Origin: Pseudomonas sp. StFLB209 | Lineage (GTDB): Bacteria > Pseudomonadota > Gammaproteobacteria > Pseudomonadales > Pseudomonadaceae | Reading direction: 5' to 3' | NCBI RefSeq assembly: GCF_000829415.1 | Contig: NZ_AP014637.1 | Span: 4,047,001 to 4,111,000 of the forward strand | DNA: 64,000 nt | Notes under the pieces: generated by a model | What the model saw: only the letters and a program-made list of their open reading frames with translations | Told to the model about the DNA's origin: nothing | The model's database searches: none | Part shown: positions 18,016 to 27,311 of the stretch, piece by piece | Layout of the letters: each line of letters opens with the position of its first letter | Position numbering within the stretch: the stretch's first letter is position 1 | Made by a program: the position numbers and the translations under genes

Positions 18016-18180
18016 ATGACACGCTATCAGGCACTATTGTACGTGCGTGAGAGCGCTATGGTTCGCTATGTGTCTGTTGAGTTCGGGTCGCCAAACCCTA
18101 CCCGCTGGGTTTCAGCGAGTGACGGGGAGGTTAGTCACGCAGAATACCCGGCTCAAGTGATGGCCGGGTTTTACTGGTAG
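18016..18180 (+). CDS. Small hypothetical protein (54 aa), divergent from BRO-N gene
   Basis: The frame runs from ATG 18016 (or ATG 18058, after GTGAGAG) to TAG 18178. It reads MTRYQALLYVRESAMVRYVS, then VEFGSPNPTRW, and ends QVMAGFYW. The first ATG touches the right arm of the structured inverted repeat. I do not recognise a family. Within the coding region TCGCCAA (18088-18094) is complementary to TTGGCGA in the structured element. A GC stem ACCCGGC/GCCGGGT followed by TTTT overlaps the end of the frame and could be a terminator. It may be a translated leader or a non-coding transcript. Confidence 0.3.
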   Translation: MTRYQALLYVRESAMVRYVSVEFGSPNPTRWVSASDGEVSHAEYPAQVMAGFYW

Positions 18181-18252
18181 ATCGAAAATATTTCAGAAAT
18201 ACCCTACAAGGCAGGCGGCGGTCTTCGCACACCTTGTCAATACGGTAAGGTT

Positions 18253-19002
18253 TTATTCAGACACGTACTGCCGTTCATAACGCCGCTGAATCCGCGCCAG
18301 TTCGCCCGATGCACGCAGTTGCTCAAGGGCGCGGGACCAGGCTGCCACCTGCTGGTCTTCGCTGTCGAGGCTGAAGGCGATGTAGAGCGTTGAGCGATAC
18401 AACTCGACGGGAATCCGCCGCAGCATGCCGGGGGCGATCTGCAACTGGCGGCTGTAGTGAGCCACCCCGGCGTCGGTGTCGCCAGCGATGATCGCTGTAC
18501 GCCCGGCCAGCAGCATGCGATACAGCTGCAGGTTCTCGGTGGCGCTTCTGTCGAGGTTGGTGAAACCCTGCGCTTGCAGCGTGTCTGGCAGCAGGCCGGC
18601 GTGCCGGGTAGTGATTTGCGCGGCCCGCATCAGTTGTTCAAGGGTTTCGAGGGGCGCAGCATCGGCCCGTTGCCAGGCGTGGATGGACTCTTCGACGATG
18701 GGGCCGACCCACTTGTACAACGGCTCGCGCGCAGCGGTGCGAAACATTGAATACATGATGGTCTTTGAGCGGGTCTGCAAGGTCAGGCTGGCGCGCATGG
18801 ACGGCAGCAGTGTCACTTCGAAGTCGTCACCGGTCAGGTTCATGATGGCACGCACGATCTCGGTGGTCATACCGGTGAGCCGGTCGCCCTCCAGGTAGTT
18901 GTACGGCGCCCACTCTTCGGTCACGACCTGATACGGCCCGGCCTTGGCGAAGGTGCCGAGCGACAGGCAGAACAGTACGGCAATGAGTGTCGATTTTTTC
19001 AC
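18253..19002 (-). CDS. Periplasmic solute-binding protein (SBP_bac_3 type)
   Basis: The 249-aa protein begins with a clear signal peptide (MKKSTLIAVLFCLSLGTFAKA). Mature sequence starts GPYQVVTEEWAPYNYLEGDR, and a MTTEIVRAIMN stretch follows, as in family 3 binding proteins for amino acids. The fold should comprise two lobes binding a polar ligand. No ABC permease or ATPase is adjacent, so it may be an orphan receptor protein like many small Pseudomonas binding proteins. The start is GTG at 19002, chosen because it begins the signal peptide; the ribosome-binding site is weak. The ligand is unknown. Confidence 0.82.
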   Translation of the reverse strand: MKKSTLIAVLFCLSLGTFAKAGPYQVVTEEWAPYNYLEGDRLTGMTTEIVRAIMNLTGDDFEVTLLPSMRASLTLQTRSKTIMYSMFRTAAREPLYKWVGPIVEESIHAWQRADAAPLETLEQLMRAAQITTRHAGLLPDTLQAQGFTNLDRSATENLQLYRMLLAGRTAIIAGDTDAGVAHYSRQLQIAPGMLRRIPVELYRSTLYIAFSLDSEDQQVAAWSRALEQLRASGELARIQRRYERQYVSE

Positions 19003-19256
19003 GTGTTCTGCCTGGCCAAGGGAATGCTGTCAAAGGCGTGTATCGTTTGAAGCAGCAGGCTAAGAATAGCCCGTCGTAGTGTTCTGTTATCGCTATTGCG
19101 GCGGGTGGATCAATGCAACGCTCACGTGCAGGAGGTTTTCAGGCAGGCATGGCTGCCATGAGGGAACTTGAGCGAGCTGTGTGAGTCAGTGCGCTGAACC
19201 TTGGCCAGGACAATGCCTGGCTGGACCCTGCGCTTTCTTCTCAAGGAAGATAACCC

Positions 19257-19877
19257 ATGATTGCTGTTCTGAAAAAAACAGCGCTGCTGGCGATGGTGGC
19301 AGGCGCTGCCATTGTGCTGAGCGCGTGTAATCACAGGGCTGGCTCACAGCCTGACCCACAGACTCGCGAGGCAATGATTGAACAAACGATCAATGCCGCG
19401 GTGGTCGATGGCATGAAGCCACTCACCGGCCCGGCAATGCAGTCGGCGCGGGAGGCCGCGTTGGAGGCTGCGATCACCCAACGCAAAGAGACGATGGGCA
19501 TTGCTCTGAGTCCTCAGTATTGGAGCGAGTACCGGCGCAACATGGATCTGGCGCTGACTGAAATCGAAGCGGGCAAAGACCGTGTATTGCAGTCGACCAT
19601 CGATTGGTATCGCGATAGCCTGCAAAAAAGGGACCCCGCGCTTCTTAAGTACGGCGTTCCGGGCAATGAACATGCTGACTACCGTGCCATCAGGGCGAGT
19701 AACCTGATCTTCGCTGATAAATACAAGCGTGAGTTTCAGGTTGCGCTGCTTGAGTATGGCCGTATCCACCAGGCACGCATGGCCGATCTTGATCGGCGTT
19801 ACGGGGTTTGCGCGCGCTACCCGAAGTGCTGGAAGGATGATCCGCCCAGTGCAGCCAACCCGGCAGGAGACTTCTGA
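19257..19877 (+). CDS. Putative lipoprotein
   Basis: The 206-aa product has a lipoprotein signal: MIAVLKKTALLAMVAGAAIV then LSAC, with Cys 24 the likely lipidated residue and Asn at +2. The mature part is charged and mainly helical (EAALEAAITQRKETMGI, DLALTEIEAGKDRVLQ), and two Cys lie near the C-terminus in CARYPKC. I recognise no domain. The start at 19257 follows AAGGAAG at normal spacing. An ACR3-like transporter gene begins 36 nt after it and may share the transcript. Confidence 0.7.
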   Translation: MIAVLKKTALLAMVAGAAIVLSACNHRAGSQPDPQTREAMIEQTINAAVVDGMKPLTGPAMQSAREAALEAAITQRKETMGIALSPQYWSEYRRNMDLALTEIEAGKDRVLQSTIDWYRDSLQKRDPALLKYGVPGNEHADYRAIRASNLIFADKYKREFQVALLEYGRIHQARMADLDRRYGVCARYPKCWKDDPPSAANPAGDF

Positions 19878-19913
19878 GGGCCTGCCGTCTTCACTCTTGA
19901 AAGGAACTCCTGC

Positions 19914-20894
19914 ATGCAGGCCGCTCGTGACGCTCTGGAAAACAACCAGGCCACCCTCTACTTCGTTGCCGTGTTGCTGGCTGGTGCTTCGGCGTTTGCG
20001 CTGCCGGCGACTGCCGTGCTAGAGGCGCTGATCAATCCGGCGCTGGCGTTCATGCTGTTCGTCACTTTTTTGCAGGTGCCGGTCGCTGAACTGGGCCAGG
20101 CCTTTACCCGGCTGAGGTTTCTCGGTGCCTTGTTGACCGCCAATTTCATTGTGGTGCCGCTGCTGGTGTTCGCCTTGCTGCCATTGATGCCCGCCGATCC
20201 GCTGATCCGGCTGGGTGTGCTGCTGGTGCTGCTGGCGCCGTGTATCGACTATGTGGTGACGTTCACCCATCTGGGGCGTGGTGATGCCCGCTTGCTGCTG
20301 GCGGCGACCCCGGCGCTGTTGTTGGCCCAGATGCTGGCCTTACCCCTGTACCTCAATGCCTTTCTCGGTGAAGCGGCAGCGGCGGTGGTGCAGGTCGGGC
20401 CGTTTGCCCATGCGTTTGCCTGGCTGATTGCGGCGCCGCTGTTGCTGGCCGCTGCGGTGCAGTTGCTGGCTGGCAAAAGCCCGCCAGTTGCGCGCATCAA
20501 TAGCGTGTTGGGCCTGTGCCCGGTGCCGGCCACTGCGCTGGTGCTGTTTATCGTGGTGGCGGCCGTGGGCCCGCGTATCGAGACTGCGCTGCCAGCCACG
20601 CTGGCGGTGATTCCGGTGTACCTGGCGTTTGCCGTGGCGGCGCCGTTGCTAGGATGGTGGGTCGCCCGCTGCTGGCGCCTGGAGTCAGCGGCGGGCAGGG
20701 CGGTGGCGTTCAGCAGTGCGACGCGCAATTCGCTGGTGGTGTTGCCGCTGGGCCTGGCGGTGCCAGGTGCACTTGCGGTACTGCCAGCGGTGATTATCAC
20801 CCAGACCCTGGTCGAGTTGCTGAGTGAGTTGGTGTATGTACGGGTGTTGCCAAGACTTGGTGCAACCAGCGCGGGCACGCTGGCTGATCAGTAA
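19914..20894 (+). CDS. ACR3/BASS-family transporter (arsenic resistance protein-like)
   Basis: The 326-aa integral membrane protein has about ten hydrophobic helices with almost no long loops. The segments LINPALAFMLFVTFLQVP, LLAPCIDYVVTFTHLGRGD and RAVAFSSATRNSLVVLPLGLA match the conserved core of ACR3 arsenite permeases and the wider bile acid:Na+ symporter (BASS) superfamily. The Cys in APCIDYVV corresponds to the conserved ACR3 cysteine in helix 4. No arsR, arsC or arsH gene is next to it, so arsenite as substrate is plausible but not shown. The start at 19914 follows AAAGGAACTCC. Confidence 0.8.
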   Translation: MQAARDALENNQATLYFVAVLLAGASAFALPATAVLEALINPALAFMLFVTFLQVPVAELGQAFTRLRFLGALLTANFIVVPLLVFALLPLMPADPLIRLGVLLVLLAPCIDYVVTFTHLGRGDARLLLAATPALLLAQMLALPLYLNAFLGEAAAAVVQVGPFAHAFAWLIAAPLLLAAAVQLLAGKSPPVARINSVLGLCPVPATALVLFIVVAAVGPRIETALPATLAVIPVYLAFAVAAPLLGWWVARCWRLESAAGRAVAFSSATRNSLVVLPLGLAVPGALAVLPAVIITQTLVELLSELVYVRVLPRLGATSAGTLADQ

Positions 20895-20924
20895 CACCCG
20901 GCTGAGTGGCACCGCAGCCGTGGT

Positions 20925-21452
20925 TCAGGTGCCGGTCTTGAGGAACTTCACACACAACCCCGGGCGCATGCGCAGGTGTTGCACTGGCTCGACGCTCTCT
21001 ACGCCGTTCTGGCTCTTGATGACCTGTACGCCGCAGTACTCCTGGTCGACGGTCTGATTGAACAGGAAGCTTTGTTTGGGCAGGGTCCAGCTTCCGGCTC
21101 GCAGGGTATAGATCGCGCCCGGTTCAGGAATGAACGAGAAGGGCACCTGGCAAACCTTGTCGCCACTGCTCAGTGCATAGGCCAGAACCAGTTCTTTACC
21201 GACGTGTACTGGGGTGTCGAAGAAACCATTGGCGCCAGGGGCGGGCGTGTAGCCAGCATAGCAACGGTCTTCGCCAATGCTGATCAGCCGCAGATTAGTG
21301 CCTGGCGTGTATTGCAGGCGCACCGTGGCTGAAGGTTCTTCGGGCTTGGGAAAGACATACTGTTTGCCCATCATCAGCGAGCTGCAGCCACTCATGCCGA
21401 GCACGGCCCCCAGCCACAGGCAGGTGCCGAAGGTCTTGAAATTTGAACGCAT
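20925..21452 (-). CDS. Putative lipoprotein
   Basis: The 175-aa product has a lipoprotein signal ending MSGC, with Cys 23 as acylation site and SS after it. A second Met codon at 21455 gives one extra residue; GGGAG spacing favours 21452. The mature protein is compact, with ATVRLQYTPGTNLRLISIGEDRCYAG and SFIPEPGAIYTLRAG. It has conserved-looking cysteines and probably folds as a beta-sandwich. I do not recognise the family with certainty. It ends convergent with the ACR3-like gene. Confidence 0.65.
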   Translation of the reverse strand: MRSNFKTFGTCLWLGAVLGMSGCSSLMMGKQYVFPKPEEPSATVRLQYTPGTNLRLISIGEDRCYAGYTPAPGANGFFDTPVHVGKELVLAYALSSGDKVCQVPFSFIPEPGAIYTLRAGSWTLPKQSFLFNQTVDQEYCGVQVIKSQNGVESVEPVQHLRMRPGLCVKFLKTGT

Positions 21453-21598
21453 CATCCGCTCCCTGGCAGGTCTGGCGGCGCAGCAGGCGCGCCACCGATA
21501 TCGAGAAAACATCCCGTTGGGCGCCCCCTCTGACCGCCGATTAAAGGATGAGTTCTGCTGCTTGCCAGGTCGGTGCGTTTTCACACGGTGCCGGGTGT

Positions 21599-22420
21599 TT
21601 ACACCATCTCCAGCGGCATCTTCCTCTGCGGCGCGGGCCAGGCGCGGTCAAGGTCGGCCAGGTCCTGTTCGCTCAGACGGATGTCCAGCGCCGCGACGTT
21701 TTGACGGATATGCTCGGGATTCACCGCCTTGGGAATCGCGATCATATTGTCCTGGCGCAATACCCAGGCCAGGCTGACCTGCGCGGGGGTGGCGTTGTGG
21801 CGACGGGCAACGGCTTGCAGGGCCGGGTGCCAGAGCAGGTCGCCGCCCTGGCCGATCGGGCAGTACGCCATCAGCGGCAGATGACGGTCGGCGGCCCATG
21901 GCAGCAGGTCGAATTCGATCCCGCGCTGTGACGGGTTGTACAGCACCTGATTGCTCGCGCAGCGCGAGTCGTCCAGCTCCAGCAAGTCCGAGACGTCGAA
22001 ATTGGACACGCCCCAGGCGCCAATCTTGCCTTGCTCGCGCAGGCGCTCGAAGGCTTGCACGGTTTCGGCCAGTGGATACTGGCCGCGCCAGTGCAGTAAA
22101 TACAGGTCGATATGTTCGGTGCCCAGTCGGCGCAGGCTGGCTTCGCAAGCCTTGGCCGTGCCCTGCTTACTGGCGTTGAACGGGTAGACCTTGCTGACGA
22201 TAAACAGCTTGTCGCGTTGCCCGCGAATGGCGTGTGCAACGACCTCTTCAGCGCCGCCATCGGCGTACATTTCGGCGGTGTCGATCAGGGTCATGCCCTG
22301 ATCGATGCCTTGGCACAGCGCCGCAATTTCGTCCGAGCGCTGATGACTTTTCTCGCCCATGTGCCAGGTTCCCTGGCCCAGCGCGGGCACGGTTTGGCCC
22401 GCCAGTTTCAGAGTACGCAT
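21599..22420 (-). CDS. Aldo/keto reductase
   Basis: The 273-aa TIM-barrel oxidoreductase shows the family signatures LIDTAEMYADGGAEEVV (catalytic Asp and Tyr), LFIVSKVYP (catalytic Lys), IDLYLLHWRG (catalytic His) and AIPKAVNPEHIRQN near the C-terminus for NADPH binding. It should reduce carbonyl compounds with NADPH in the cytoplasm; the substrate is not predictable. The start at 22420 has GGAG about 9 nt upstream. The gene stands alone between a lipoprotein gene and a chemoreceptor gene. Confidence 0.9.
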   Translation of the reverse strand: MRTLKLAGQTVPALGQGTWHMGEKSHQRSDEIAALCQGIDQGMTLIDTAEMYADGGAEEVVAHAIRGQRDKLFIVSKVYPFNASKQGTAKACEASLRRLGTEHIDLYLLHWRGQYPLAETVQAFERLREQGKIGAWGVSNFDVSDLLELDDSRCASNQVLYNPSQRGIEFDLLPWAADRHLPLMAYCPIGQGGDLLWHPALQAVARRHNATPAQVSLAWVLRQDNMIAIPKAVNPEHIRQNVAALDIRLSEQDLADLDRAWPAPQRKMPLEMV

Positions 22421-22613
22421 ATCAAGGGCTCCTGTTGGTCTGGATAACAGGCTTGGATAGGCAATTGCCCGCCGGGTTCAACCCCGGCAGGCCGGTCCTT
22501 GCAGCTTGATGGCCCAGGGTCTGTTGCCGTTTCAGCGCAGGCCGCGTTGCAGCGCCAAATCGTGTCAGGCGAGGCGAAGGACGCGGGAAATGGTCACTCC
22601 CTTTTCAAGCTCC

Positions 22614-24245
22614 CTAGACCTTGAATGGCCGCAGCCAGTCATTCAACTGCTGGCTCAGGCGCGCGAGGTTGAGGCTGGCGGCGCTGGACTGCTCGGCCGC
22701 CAGGGTGGTGCTCTGCGACAGTTGCGCGGTCTGGGTGACATTCTGGTTGATGTCATCCACCACATGGGACTGCTGCAGGGTGGCGCTGGCGATCGAGGCG
22801 TTCAGGCCATTGAGGTTGCGCAATGCCTGGCTGATCGAGTTCAGGCTTTGCCCGGCCAGGTTGGCCTGGTCGATGGTCAGTTGCGAGGCGCGGCTGCTGT
22901 CGCCGATCACTTTCACGGCGGCGGCGGAATGGCCTTGCAGGCTTTCGATCATGGTCTGGATCTGCGCCGTGGACTTCTGCGTGCGCTGCGCCAGCAGCCG
23001 CACTTCATCGGCCACCACGGCAAAACCGCGGCCCTGCTCACCGGCCCGCGCCGCCTCGATGGCGGCATTGAGCGCCAGCAGGTTGGTCTGCTCGGCAATG
23101 CCGCTGATGACTTCCAGCACACCGCCGATCTGGGTGGTTTCGCTGGACAGGGTGCGAATCACTTCGACTGCCTGTTCGATGGTGCCGGACAACTGCTGGA
23201 TCTGCCGCAGGCTGCCGTCGATGTTTACCAGACCCTGTTGCGCCTCGGATTCGGCATTGCGCATTTCGCTGGCGGCGTGTTCGGCATTGCGTGCCACGTC
23301 CTGTACGCCATAGGTGACTTCGTTGATTGCAGTGGCGACCAGCTCCATCTGTTGTGATTGTTGCTGGCTGCGTTCCTGGGCCTGCTCGGCGCTGCCGCCC
23401 ATTTCCCGCGAGGCTTCGCCCAACGCGACGGCCGATTGCTGCAACTGGCTGATCACATGGCGCAACTGGGCGGTGAAGGTGTTGAAGTGCTGGCTGAGCA
23501 GGGTGATTTCGTCATTGCCGTCGGTTTCCAGGGTTCGGGTAAGGTCGCTTTCGCCGCTCGCCACGTTGGCCATGGCCTGAACCGCCTTGCGTAATGGCAA
23601 TACGATGCTGCGCACGATGACGATCACCAGCAGCGCCATGATCAGGCTGATGCCCAGGCACACCAGCGCAGCCTTGATCACCTGACCGCGGAACTCGGCG
23701 GCCACATCATCGACGTACACCCCAGAGCCAAGTACCCAGCCCCATGGCTCGAACAGTTGCACGTAGGAGGTCTTGAGCACCGGCTCGCTGGCACCGGGTT
23801 TGGGCCAGCGATAGTCGACGACCCCGGCGCCCTGGCGCTTGGCTATGGCGACCATTTCATTGAACAGCGCCAGCCCGTCCGGGTCCTTGATGGCCGACAG
23901 GTCCTGGCCTTCGAGCTTGGTGTTCATCGGGTGCATGACCATGAACGGGCGCAGGTCGTTGATCCAGAAGTAGTCATTCTGGTCGTAGCGCAGCCCGCGC
24001 ACGGCTGACAGCGCCTGCTGTTGGGCGGCTTCGCGAGTCAGGGTGCCGGCAGTTTCCAGACTGTTGTAATACTTGAGGATACCGCTGACGGTCTGCACCA
24101 CATGCATGGTTTTCAGGGTTTTGGCCTGGTAGAGATCGTCATGGGTCTGCTTGAGCAACGCTGCGGCAAGCACGAAAAGCATCAGGATGCAGACGACGAG
24201 AATCAGCCACAAACGCCGGCTGATAGAGAGATTACGCATGCTCAT
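22614..24245 (-). CDS. Methyl-accepting chemotaxis protein with single Cache sensor
   Basis: This 543-aa chemoreceptor has a first membrane helix at about 10-30. The periplasmic sensor is about 150 residues and contains [22 protein letters not shown] and [14 protein letters not shown], the marks of an sCache_2 domain. A second helix lies at about 190-212, then HAMP, then the signalling hairpin [20 protein letters not shown] with [13 protein letters not shown]. Pseudomonas sCache_2 receptors such as McpP bind small organic acids (acetate, propionate, pyruvate, lactate), so a similar ligand is plausible. No CheB/CheR-binding pentapeptide is seen at the C-terminus. Met codons at 24245 and 24239 are both possible starts. 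Confidence 0.92.
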   Translation of the reverse strand: MSMRNLSISRRLWLILVVCILMLFVLAAALLKQTHDDLYQAKTLKTMHVVQTVSGILKYYNSLETAGTLTREAAQQQALSAVRGLRYDQNDYFWINDLRPFMVMHPMNTKLEGQDLSAIKDPDGLALFNEMVAIAKRQGAGVVDYRWPKPGASEPVLKTSYVQLFEPWGWVLGSGVYVDDVAAEFRGQVIKAALVCLGISLIMALLVIVIVRSIVLPLRKAVQAMANVASGESDLTRTLETDGNDEITLLSQHFNTFTAQLRHVISQLQQSAVALGEASREMGGSAEQAQERSQQQSQQMELVATAINEVTYGVQDVARNAEHAASEMRNAESEAQQGLVNIDGSLRQIQQLSGTIEQAVEVIRTLSSETTQIGGVLEVISGIAEQTNLLALNAAIEAARAGEQGRGFAVVADEVRLLAQRTQKSTAQIQTMIESLQGHSAAAVKVIGDSSRASQLTIDQANLAGQSLNSISQALRNLNGLNASIASATLQQSHVVDDINQNVTQTAQLSQSTTLAAEQSSAASLNLARLSQQLNDWLRPFKV

Positions 24246-24567
24246 GGCATTGGTCGCCTTATGTTGTTGTTATTGGGGGAGGGGCTGGCAGCAAGGCACT
24301 CTGTTATCAAGACTGTCGGCGTATGCTGACCAAAGTTTAGAAGTCGGTCACGTTAATTTTTATGTCATGTTGCTACTACTTTAGTCGTGTTCGTTTTTCG
24401 GGGTTAACTCTGTAAGTTTTTGTTTCTAATGATTTTTTATTAAGGCTTTTGATGCTGATCTGCGCTCATGCAAGGGCTGACGGATCATCGTTTGAGCCTT
24501 GCTTGCCCAGCCTCCAATCTGCCTGGCACAACAGATCCACTGCCAGATGCATCACGGAGGTCACTGC
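24246..24567. other. Divergent intergenic region, AT-rich
   Basis: This 322-bp spacer separates the chemoreceptor gene from dsdX, which diverge. The part from about 24330 to 24450 is markedly AT-rich for this genome and should hold both promoters, with DsdC binding expected on the dsdX side. I see no convincing gene, hairpin or clear inverted repeat in it. Confidence 0.4.
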
Positions 24568-25911
24568 ATGAGTCCCACCACTTCACTGCTCATCCTGGGC
24601 GCTGCCATCGTGACGATCGTCGTCATGATCGGTCGCTTTCGCATCCATCCTTTTCTGGCGTTGCTCACCGCCAGCCTCATGGTCGGCGTCGGGGCTGGCA
24701 TGGCGCCGCTGGCGGTATTGGCCGCCATCGAAAAAGGCGTCGGCGGCACCCTGGGTTTTCTGGCCGGAATCATTGGCCTGGGCAGCATTCTCGGCAAACT
24801 GCTGGAGGTGTCCGGCGGCGCCCGTCGCATCGCCGAAGCCCTGCTGTCGTCGCTGGGCAGCCAGCGTGCAGCCTGGGTCATGATGCTGGTCGGGTTCATT
24901 GTCGGCATTCCGGTATTTTTCGAAGTCGGCTTTGTCTTGCTGATCCCGCTTATCTATGTGGTTGCCCGGCAGACCGGTTTGAGCCTGGTCTATCTGGGGG
25001 TGCCGCTGGCCGTGTCGTTGATGGTGGTGCATGCCATCCTGCCGCCGCACCCGGCGGCCACCGCAGTGACCAGCCTGCTCGGCGCCGACATTGGCAAGGT
25101 GATCATCTATGGCGTACTGGTGGGGCTGCCGACGGCGGTCATCGCCGGTCCCTTGTGGGCCAGATTGTTCTGCCCGCGTCTGGCGCCGCCCGGCCAGCAG
25201 GCTTTTCTTGCCGGGCACAACGAGCAACAGCCTCTTGAGGTTCGTGCGCCGGGTGTCGTTCTGACCCTGTTCACCGTGTTGTTGCCGCTGCTGTTGATGG
25301 TTGGCAAGACGCTAGCGATTACCGTGCTGGAGCAAGGCAGCGTGGCGTATGAATGGGTCGCTTTTCTCGGCAGCCCGCTGATTGCGCTGCTGATCGCGGT
25401 GTCCTTCGCCTACTGGTCGTTCGGTCTGCGTCAGGGCCAGGGGATGGCGCAACTGCTTGAGCTGACCGGACGTTGTCTCGCGCCACTGGCTGGCATCGTG
25501 CTGATCATCGGTGCTGGCGGGGCGTTCAACGAGGTGCTGATTGGCAGTGGTATGGACAAGGCAATGGCCGCAGTGCTGCAGCAGTCATCCTTGAACCCGA
25601 TCATCCTGGCCTGGCTGATCGCGGGGCTGCTGCATTTTGCCGTCGGGTCGGTCACTGTGGCGATGATCAGTGCAGCCGGCATCGTCTTGCCGGTCATGGC
25701 CCAGTACCCGCAATACAGCCCGGAAATCATGGTCATTGCGATCGGCGCCGGTGCGATTGGCTGGACCCACGTCACCGACTCGGCGTTTTGGGTGGTGAAA
25801 GAGTATCTGGGGCTGTCGCTGTCGGAGGCCATCAAAAAATTTACCGGCGCGACGGTTGTGGCGTCGTTCACTGCATTGTTGGCCACGCTGCTGCTGGCCC
25901 GGTTTGTCTGA
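24568..25911 (+). CDS. dsdX: GntP-family permease, probable D-serine transporter
   Basis: The 447-aa membrane protein has about 12 hydrophobic helices and the GntP/DsdX family signatures RIHPFLALLTASLMVGVGAGM, VHAILPPHPAATAVTSLLGADIGK and GAGAIGWTHVTDSAFWVVKEYLG. The family takes up gluconate or D-serine. The position 18 nt ahead of a D-serine ammonia-lyase gene makes D-serine the likely substrate, as for E. coli DsdX. The start at 24568 follows GGAGG; upstream residues in the same frame have no membrane character. It is the first gene of dsdX-dsdA-dsdC. Confidence 0.87.
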   Translation: MSPTTSLLILGAAIVTIVVMIGRFRIHPFLALLTASLMVGVGAGMAPLAVLAAIEKGVGGTLGFLAGIIGLGSILGKLLEVSGGARRIAEALLSSLGSQRAAWVMMLVGFIVGIPVFFEVGFVLLIPLIYVVARQTGLSLVYLGVPLAVSLMVVHAILPPHPAATAVTSLLGADIGKVIIYGVLVGLPTAVIAGPLWARLFCPRLAPPGQQAFLAGHNEQQPLEVRAPGVVLTLFTVLLPLLLMVGKTLAITVLEQGSVAYEWVAFLGSPLIALLIAVSFAYWSFGLRQGQGMAQLLELTGRCLAPLAGIVLIIGAGGAFNEVLIGSGMDKAMAAVLQQSSLNPIILAWLIAGLLHFAVGSVTVAMISAAGIVLPVMAQYPQYSPEIMVIAIGAGAIGWTHVTDSAFWVVKEYLGLSLSEAIKKFTGATVVASFTALLATLLLARFV

Positions 25912-25929
25912 TCTATCTGGAGATACCCC

Positions 25930-27279
25930 ATGATTCACAACAAGACCCTGCCCGCCTGGTACCAGTCTCACCCGGTGCTGGAGACGATGGTCGCACTGCG
26001 CGAAACCCAGTGGTTCAACCCGTCTGTCGCGCCCACGGCCCAAGCCCTGGGCGATGTGGGGCTGACCGCGCAGGATGTGGCTGCCGCCAGTGCCCGGCTG
26101 CGCCGCTTCGGGCCTTACCTGGCCAGTGTTTTTCCCGAGACGGCCGAGGCTGGCGGGATCATCGAATCTGGCGTGGTGCCAGTCGAGTCGTTGCGTCGAC
26201 ACCTATTGAGTGAGGCCGGTCTGCACGACAGTGGCAGGTTATGGCTCAAGACCGACAACCAGTTACCGGTGTCCGGATCAATCAAGGCCCGCGGCGGTAT
26301 TCATGAAGTGCTCAAGCATGCCGAAGACCTCGCGCTGCAGGCCGGTCTGATCGTTCCGGGCGATGACTATCGCAAGCTGGACAGCGACGCGGCCAGGGCA
26401 TTTTTCGGCCAGTACCGCATCGCGGTAGGCTCGACCGGCAATCTGGGGCTGTCGATCGGCATCATCAGTGCCACGCTGGGCTTCCAGGCCTGCGTGCATA
26501 TGTCTGCCGATGCCCGGCAATGGAAGAAAGACCGGCTGCGCGCGCATGGTGTGCAGGTGCTGGAGTACGAGTCTGACTACAGTGTTGCGGTTACCGAGGG
26601 TCGGCGTCAGGCCGAGGCGGACCCAATGTGCTACTTCGTCGATGATGAAAACTCGCCACATCTGTTTCTCGGCTATGCCGTGGCCGCTGAACGCCTGGCC
26701 GGGCAGTTGAGCGAAGCGGGCATCGTCGTCGACGAGCAGCATCCGTTGTTCGTTTATCTGCCTTGCGGCGTGGGCGGTGGTCCCGGCGGCGTGGCGTTTG
26801 GCTTGAAGCTGGTATTCGGTGACGCTGTGCATTGTGTATTTGCTGAACCCACTCATTCCCCCTGCATGTTGCTGGGCGTGTACACCGGCTTGCACGATGC
26901 GGTGAGCGTTCAGGATTTCGGCATCGACAACCTCACCGCCGCCGACGGGCTGGCGGTGGGGCGTGCGTCGGGGTTTGTCGGCAAGGCCATGCAGCGGCTG
27001 ATCGACGGCTACTACACGGTGGACGATGCGCAACTCTATCGGCTGCTGCGCTGGGTTTTCGAGCACGAAGGCATACGTCTTGAGCCGTCGGCACTGGCTG
27101 GCGCGCCAGGGATGCTCAGGGTGTTGCAGGACCTGCCGTACCGCAAGCGTATCGGGCTTGATCCAGAAACAGCAGCCAGGGCAACGCACCTGATCTGGGC
27201 TACCGGCGGCAGCATGGTACCGGCTGACGAATTCAGTGACTATTTGCGCAAGGCTCAGCCAGCGCCGACCCTCTTATAA
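25930..27279 (+). CDS. dsdA: D-serine ammonia-lyase (D-serine dehydratase)
   Basis: The 449-aa PLP enzyme converts D-serine to pyruvate and ammonia. The PLP lysine is Lys 119 in SGSIKARGG, at the position expected from E. coli Dsd[13 protein letters not shown] is the phosphate-binding loop, and [18 protein letters not shown] and WATGGSMVP are further family blocks. Length is normal. It sits between a GntP permease and a LysR regulator of the DsdC type, completing a D-serine use and detoxification operon. The start follows GGAG in CTGGAGATACCCC. Confidence 0.96.
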   Translation: MIHNKTLPAWYQSHPVLETMVALRETQWFNPSVAPTAQALGDVGLTAQDVAAASARLRRFGPYLASVFPETAEAGGIIESGVVPVESLRRHLLSEAGLHDSGRLWLKTDNQLPVSGSIKARGGIHEVLKHAEDLALQAGLIVPGDDYRKLDSDAARAFFGQYRIAVGSTGNLGLSIGIISATLGFQACVHMSADARQWKKDRLRAHGVQVLEYESDYSVAVTEGRRQAEADPMCYFVDDENSPHLFLGYAVAAERLAGQLSEAGIVVDEQHPLFVYLPCGVGGGPGGVAFGLKLVFGDAVHCVFAEPTHSPCMLLGVYTGLHDAVSVQDFGIDNLTAADGLAVGRASGFVGKAMQRLIDGYYTVDDAQLYRLLRWVFEHEGIRLEPSALAGAPGMLRVLQDLPYRKRIGLDPETAARATHLIWATGGSMVPADEFSDYLRKAQPAPTLL

Positions 27280-27311
27280 TCGCGGCCCGCAGTTTCGCGA
27301 AGGAGGTGAGT

